This document shows, in pieces, positions 60,913-64,000 of a stretch of DNA of 64,000 nt. Position numbers and translations under genes: made by a program. Positions within the stretch are counted from its first letter, which is position 1. Every line of letters starts with the position of its first letter. The stretch covers positions 62,001 to 126,000 of the forward strand of contig JAFEAE010000001.1 in the NCBI GenBank assembly GCA_018266575.1. Direction: 5' to 3'. The notes beneath the pieces were generated by a model. The model searched no databases. It was given only the letters and a program-made list of their open reading frames with translations, and was not told where the DNA came from. The stretch comes from Bacteroidota bacterium (lineage in GTDB: Bacteria > Bacteroidota > Bacteroidia > Chitinophagales > Chitinophagaceae).

Positions 60913-61252
60913 CATTAAATAATTTGCGCAACATCGCATTCATAACAGGAAGGCGCAATAACTTCTCCCTTCCGGCCCATACCATAAGGGCAATCAATAA
61001 ATAAACTCCGGAGATGATCAGGTACCCCCAATAATTTTCGCCTGTTAATTTCCCCAAGGCTAATGCAGCACTGATGCTCAGGAACAGTATAAAAAAAATG
61101 GCAATGACCATTACTACAAGCCGGGCGATAATATTTGCAACTATCGTGGATGTTTTTTCAGCAGTATTCAATTTTGCGGATGCGACACGATTATCTACAT
61201 ATTCTTTAATATGCCCGGCAAGCTCTTCTATTTTTGTAAATGTGTCTTGCAT
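60890..61252 (-). CDS. phage-holin-family (PF07332-like) membrane protein
   Basis: 120 residues with an N-terminal amphipathic stretch (TKIEELAGHIKEYVDNRVAS) and two membrane helices (IIARLVVMVIAIFFILFLSI; YWGYLIISGVYLLIALMVWA). This actinobacteriophage-holin-named family is widespread in chromosomes outside prophages and is usually stress-induced. FNR-type box 71 bases upstream. No phage genes are near, so the name should not be read as prophage. Confidence 0.8.
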   Translation of the reverse strand: MQDTFTKIEELAGHIKEYVDNRVASAKLNTAEKTSTIVANIIARLVVMVIAIFFILFLSISAALALGKLTGENYWGYLIISGVYLLIALMVWAGREKLLRLPVMNAMLRKLFNDENESNE

Positions 61253-61323
61253 ATTTTATTGTAATTTTTACTAAGGTAGATTTACCGCAGGCGAAAAAAA
61301 ATGACATCAGGCAATGCGGCCCA

Positions 61324-61335
61324 TGATTATCATCA
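61324..61335. promoter_or_regulatory. CRP/FNR-type box of the holin-like unit
   Basis: TGATTATCATCA, perfect half-sites. Confidence 0.55.
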
Positions 61336-61378
61336 AGAGTAGATGAAATAATAAAAATGTATTTTGAAAATATGCCGG

Positions 61379-62209
61379 TCAGGAAATTTTATGAGACTCA
61401 ACGGAAATTATTTTCAAGGTATCCCGCAAGTGTTTCAGAATAACTTTTTTTTCAACCTTCCATTTCTTTTTCAGGGATTGTAGTTTTTTAGCATCCTTCC
61501 GGCTGATATTATGCAGGTGTGTTGTTTTTAATTCAGATATTGAGATACGCAGGTCATTGAGTATTCCCAATTGACCAGCGATGTTTTCAAGTTCATCAGC
61601 AGGTGTTTGTAATAATATTTTTGTGCCTGATGGCAACTCATTGTACTGATTTAAGAATTCCATTACATACATAAGGTCTTTGATATTTTTTCTTGCTGAA
61701 TGCAGGTCTTGTTCCGAAGCATGTCTGGCGGTTAAAATGGAATATATCAATTTGTTTTTTTCATTGAAAAACCTCCCTGTATTTAGTGACGAATTACTTG
61801 CGTGAAATTCGCTGATCAATTTTTTTTCTCCGTCCCTGGGATTGAATTTCTTTATCCTGGTGTGCAGCTTTTTCTTATACGCTTTCTTATTTATTTTTAA
61901 TTGATGCATGGATCTTTTGAACGCATCGTTGTTGCCCGTACCTGCCTTTTTAAGTTTTTCTTCGAGTATCTGTAATTCACGGATTTTCCCGGATGTTGAA
62001 TAAATTGATTGTAACTGTCCGGGTATTTTTATCCACGCTTGTTTTTCTTCGCCGCTATTTGCAAATGCTAAAAGCGCTTTTAATTTTTTTATTTCTATCC
62101 GGAAATTATGTATATCCTTTTTTTTGTAACCGCGATCAACCTGGTGCAGAAGTTTCTTCAGCGAATCAAAAATTGTTTTAATTATATTTTCCACTTCTTT
62201 TTTCTTCAT
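61379..62209 (-). CDS. CHAD-domain protein
   Basis: 276 residues, all helical, very basic. The conserved histidine/arginine pattern appears in DIHNFRIEIKKLKALLAF near 35 and in ASEQDLHSARKNIKDLMYVM near 170. CHAD domains bind polyphosphate and localise to polyphosphate granules. No adjacent CYTH domain or polyphosphate kinase. It may share the box at 62308 with the divergent gene. Confidence 0.85.
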   Translation of the reverse strand: MKKKEVENIIKTIFDSLKKLLHQVDRGYKKKDIHNFRIEIKKLKALLAFANSGEEKQAWIKIPGQLQSIYSTSGKIRELQILEEKLKKAGTGNNDAFKRSMHQLKINKKAYKKKLHTRIKKFNPRDGEKKLISEFHASNSSLNTGRFFNEKNKLIYSILTARHASEQDLHSARKNIKDLMYVMEFLNQYNELPSGTKILLQTPADELENIAGQLGILNDLRISISELKTTHLHNISRKDAKKLQSLKKKWKVEKKVILKHLRDTLKIISVESHKIS

Positions 62210-62307
62210 GGCATATATTCAATTGCAGAGACAGGTAATGTTCTTCAAAGTTGGTGAAATAAATTTTTACAAAATAATCGAGGTTGAGAAGGATCAGTTT
62301 TTTTTAC

Positions 62308-62319
62308 TGATATTGGTCA
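62308..62319. promoter_or_regulatory. CRP/FNR-type box between the CHAD and YdjM-like genes
   Basis: TGATATTGGTCA. 83 bases before the ATG at 62403 and 98 before the CHAD ATG. Confidence 0.6.
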
Positions 62320-62402
62320 GCAGTTTGTGTTACGAAAAAGCGTACGTTCATCCTGATTATAAGTTAATTGGTTTGCTTTCACCATAGTTAACAATTATAC
62401 TA

Positions 62403-63413
62403 ATGGATTCCCTTACTCATATTGCGCTGGGGGCATGCATCGGCGAAGCTTTTTTTGAAAAAGGTTTTGGTAAAAAAGCTATGCTATGGGGTGCTTTGGC
62501 GCAAAGCATACCTGATGTGGATTTTGTAGCTTCCTTCTGGTTGAATACTTCGGAAAATTTGCTGGCACACCGGGGTTTTACGCATTCTATTTTATTTGCC
62601 ATCATCATCATCCCGGTATTTGCTTTAACTGCAGAGAAAATACATCGGCCACATAATATTTCCTTTAAGAAATGGATTTTGTTTTTTACTGTGGAAGTTT
62701 TTATACACTTATTCATTGACGGGTTTAATAATTATGGTATCGGTTGGCTTGAGCCATTTAGCCATGCCCGTTTTTCTTTTAACACCATTTATGTTGCTGA
62801 CCCGTTTTTTTCTTTTTGGCCCGGCATTGCTTGTATTGTTCTTTTTATTACGGGCAGATATAATAAAGCACGGGCTTTTTGGTGGAAGTTCGGCATCATT
62901 ATTCCTTTTCTTTATCTCTGTTATTGTGTGGCCGACAAAATTAAAATAGACAGGGATGTGCAAACGATTTTTGCATCGCAGCATATTCCGCATCAACGAT
63001 ATTTTACTACTCCTGCGCCATTGCAAAACTGGTTATGGTATGTGGTTGCCGGGGATGACGGTGGTTATTATGTGGGTTTTCGATCTTTGTTTGACAGAAA
63101 AAAAGAAATATCGTTTCAATATTTCCCCAGGAATGATTCGTTATTAAATCCGGTAGCCGGCCATGAAGATCTTCAGAAACTAATCCGGTTTTCCCGGCAA
63201 TTTTATACAGTTGAAAAAAGAAATGATACGTTGATATTTAATGACCTCCGCTTCGGGCAAATCATTGGATGGGAAAGCCCGCATGAAGAATTTGTTTTCC
63301 ATTATTATTTGCAGCAGCCTGCAGGCAATCGCCTTGTAGTACAACGCGGCAGGTTCGCAAAATGGAATGTGCGTGTGATAAAAAATTTTTTGAAGCGGAT
63401 CCGGGGAGATTAA
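62403..63413 (+). CDS. YdjM-family membrane-bound metal-dependent hydrolase
   Basis: 336 residues. Family start MDSLTHIALGACIGEAFFEK, IPDVDFVASFW, HRGFTHSILFAIIII and HLFIDGFNNYGIGWLEPFS supply the His/Asp metal ligands near the membrane helices. A long soluble C-terminal domain follows. These enzymes are predicted membrane-bound hydrolases, often induced by DNA damage or stress; natural substrate unknown. Its stop overlaps the end of the convergent PLD-like gene by 4 bases. Confidence 0.85.
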   Translation: MDSLTHIALGACIGEAFFEKGFGKKAMLWGALAQSIPDVDFVASFWLNTSENLLAHRGFTHSILFAIIIIPVFALTAEKIHRPHNISFKKWILFFTVEVFIHLFIDGFNNYGIGWLEPFSHARFSFNTIYVADPFFSFWPGIACIVLFITGRYNKARAFWWKFGIIIPFLYLCYCVADKIKIDRDVQTIFASQHIPHQRYFTTPAPLQNWLWYVVAGDDGGYYVGFRSLFDRKKEISFQYFPRNDSLLNPVAGHEDLQKLIRFSRQFYTVEKRNDTLIFNDLRFGQIIGWESPHEEFVFHYYLQQPAGNRLVVQRGRFAKWNVRVIKNFLKRIRGD

Positions 63414-64000
63414 TGATCATGCTTGAAATAAAAAGTGAATAAAAAAAATACCATTCTTATAAATTGATAGGAAAGCCATCGTATGAATTGTTTCAGAAAA
63501 TTTTTTGATTTTATGTGGCTTTCAAACGTAATGCGCTTGCATTTTTTATTAATGATGTTATCCAGTTTTTTGGTTGTCATTTGGGTAAACGCATAATTTC
63601 TTACATCGAGGTTTAGCTCGATACTGGCATAAGCGCTGATGTCATTAATATTATACGACCCGATGGTTGTGAAATCATCATCGCAAACAGCAAGTTTGCC
63701 ATGCAAAATATTTTCCTGGTATTCGTACATCTCTATGCCATTTCTGAGCAGCCAGTCATACAGCCAACGTTCGGCGTTTTTTGCAAGCATCACGTCGGAG
63801 CGGCCTGCCGCAATCACGCGGATAACGACTCCTCTTTTTACTGCATTCCTGATTTGTTTCCTGATATGCCTGCCCGGAAGAAAATAACTGCAGAGGATCG
63901 TTACATGCGATCTGGCGTAGAGCAGCATATCAATATATGTTTTTGAGATTTCGTTTTTCCGTCTCACCCAATCGTTTCTGCTCATCCGCACTTCTGCTTT
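63410..64000 (-). CDS. phospholipase D-like / cardiolipin synthase-type protein, C-terminal part
   Basis: The frame runs off the right edge (about 196 residues seen). It holds the second HKD motif, HGKLAVCDDDFTTIGSYNIN (HxKx4D), preceded by a PLD-like strand pattern (SHVTILCSYFLPGRHIRKQI) and followed by IELNLDVRNYAFT. A first HKD motif would lie outside the window. Probable phosphatidyl transferase of the inner membrane. The last 40 residues are basic and aromatic and may associate with membrane. Confidence 0.8.
   Translation of the reverse strand, partial: KAEVRMSRNDWVRRKNEISKTYIDMLLYARSHVTILCSYFLPGRHIRKQIRNAVKRGVVIRVIAAGRSDVMLAKNAERWLYDWLLRNGIEMYEYQENILHGKLAVCDDDFTTIGSYNINDISAYASIELNLDVRNYAFTQMTTKKLDNIINKKCKRITFESHIKSKNFLKQFIRWLSYQFIRMVFFLFTFYFKHDH

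Noticed and set aside
60890..61252. Prophage, from the holin-family name
   Set aside because: No other phage gene is present, and this protein family is common in ordinary chromosomal stress units.

Overview
The window reads as chromosomal DNA of a member of the Bacteroidota, most likely the Chitinophagaceae or a close relative. It is AT-rich and mostly lacks Shine-Dalgarno sites. Several genes have TTTG / TAnnTTTG promoters (clearest upstream of mdh and of the Usp gene at 50545). The protein families also fit: fused RibBA, a very long TamB-like protein, DUF3943, DUF4242-AraC fusions and KETAHQLGTP-type histidine kinases. Assignment below phylum is inference from protein style only.

Layout. 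1-22.6 kb is mostly housekeeping and scavenging: mdh (cut by the window edge), ribBA, tamB-like, a DinB-like protein, gamma-glutamyltransferase, then a co-directional M14 peptidase / PIG-L deacetylase / sodium-solute symporter group with two unannotated micro-ORFs, followed by small envelope and secreted proteins. 22.6-31 kb is a repeat-rich accessory stretch. It holds a REP-associated transposase (RAYT) with REP hairpins and two gene-less derivatives, a tRNA-Leu(UAA) copy that ends at a REP unit, intact tRNA-Leu(UAA) and tRNA-Gly, and a GIY-YIG endonuclease pseudogene wedged between a broken and an intact tRNA-Leu(GAG). Several MITE-like and palindromic repeats are also present. 30.5-38.5 kb holds an aminotransferase, an APC permease, a GH78 rhamnosidase, DUF416, and a DUF4242/cyclase-like/AraC fusion next to a secreted DUF4242 protein, with a tandem operator candidate between them.

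39.3-63.4 kb is a coherent stress island: PEP synthase, Nudix, two universal stress proteins, PfkB-type kinase, glucan phosphorylase-like protein, two Hsp20s, a P-type ATPase, phosphoribosyltransferase, a DUF892 ferritin-like protein, PAS histidine kinase plus response regulator, nitroreductase, L,D-transpeptidase, holin-like protein and CHAD protein. Nearly every transcription unit is preceded by a TGAT-N4-RTCA palindrome of CRP/FNR type, often 50-90 bp before the start codon. The gene content (Usp, PfkB, phosphoribosyltransferase, Hsp20, nitroreductase, cation ATPase) parallels the mycobacterial DosR dormancy regulon, but here the likely regulator is a CRP/FNR-family protein encoded outside the window.

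The strongest second-look items are the FNR-box stress island, the GIY-YIG/tRNA-Leu arrangement, a 19-20 bp palindrome that appears as a clean insertion at two sites each with an empty-site copy in the same window, the RAYT/REP family with gene truncations, and a phosphorylase homologue lacking the lysine that normally holds PLP.
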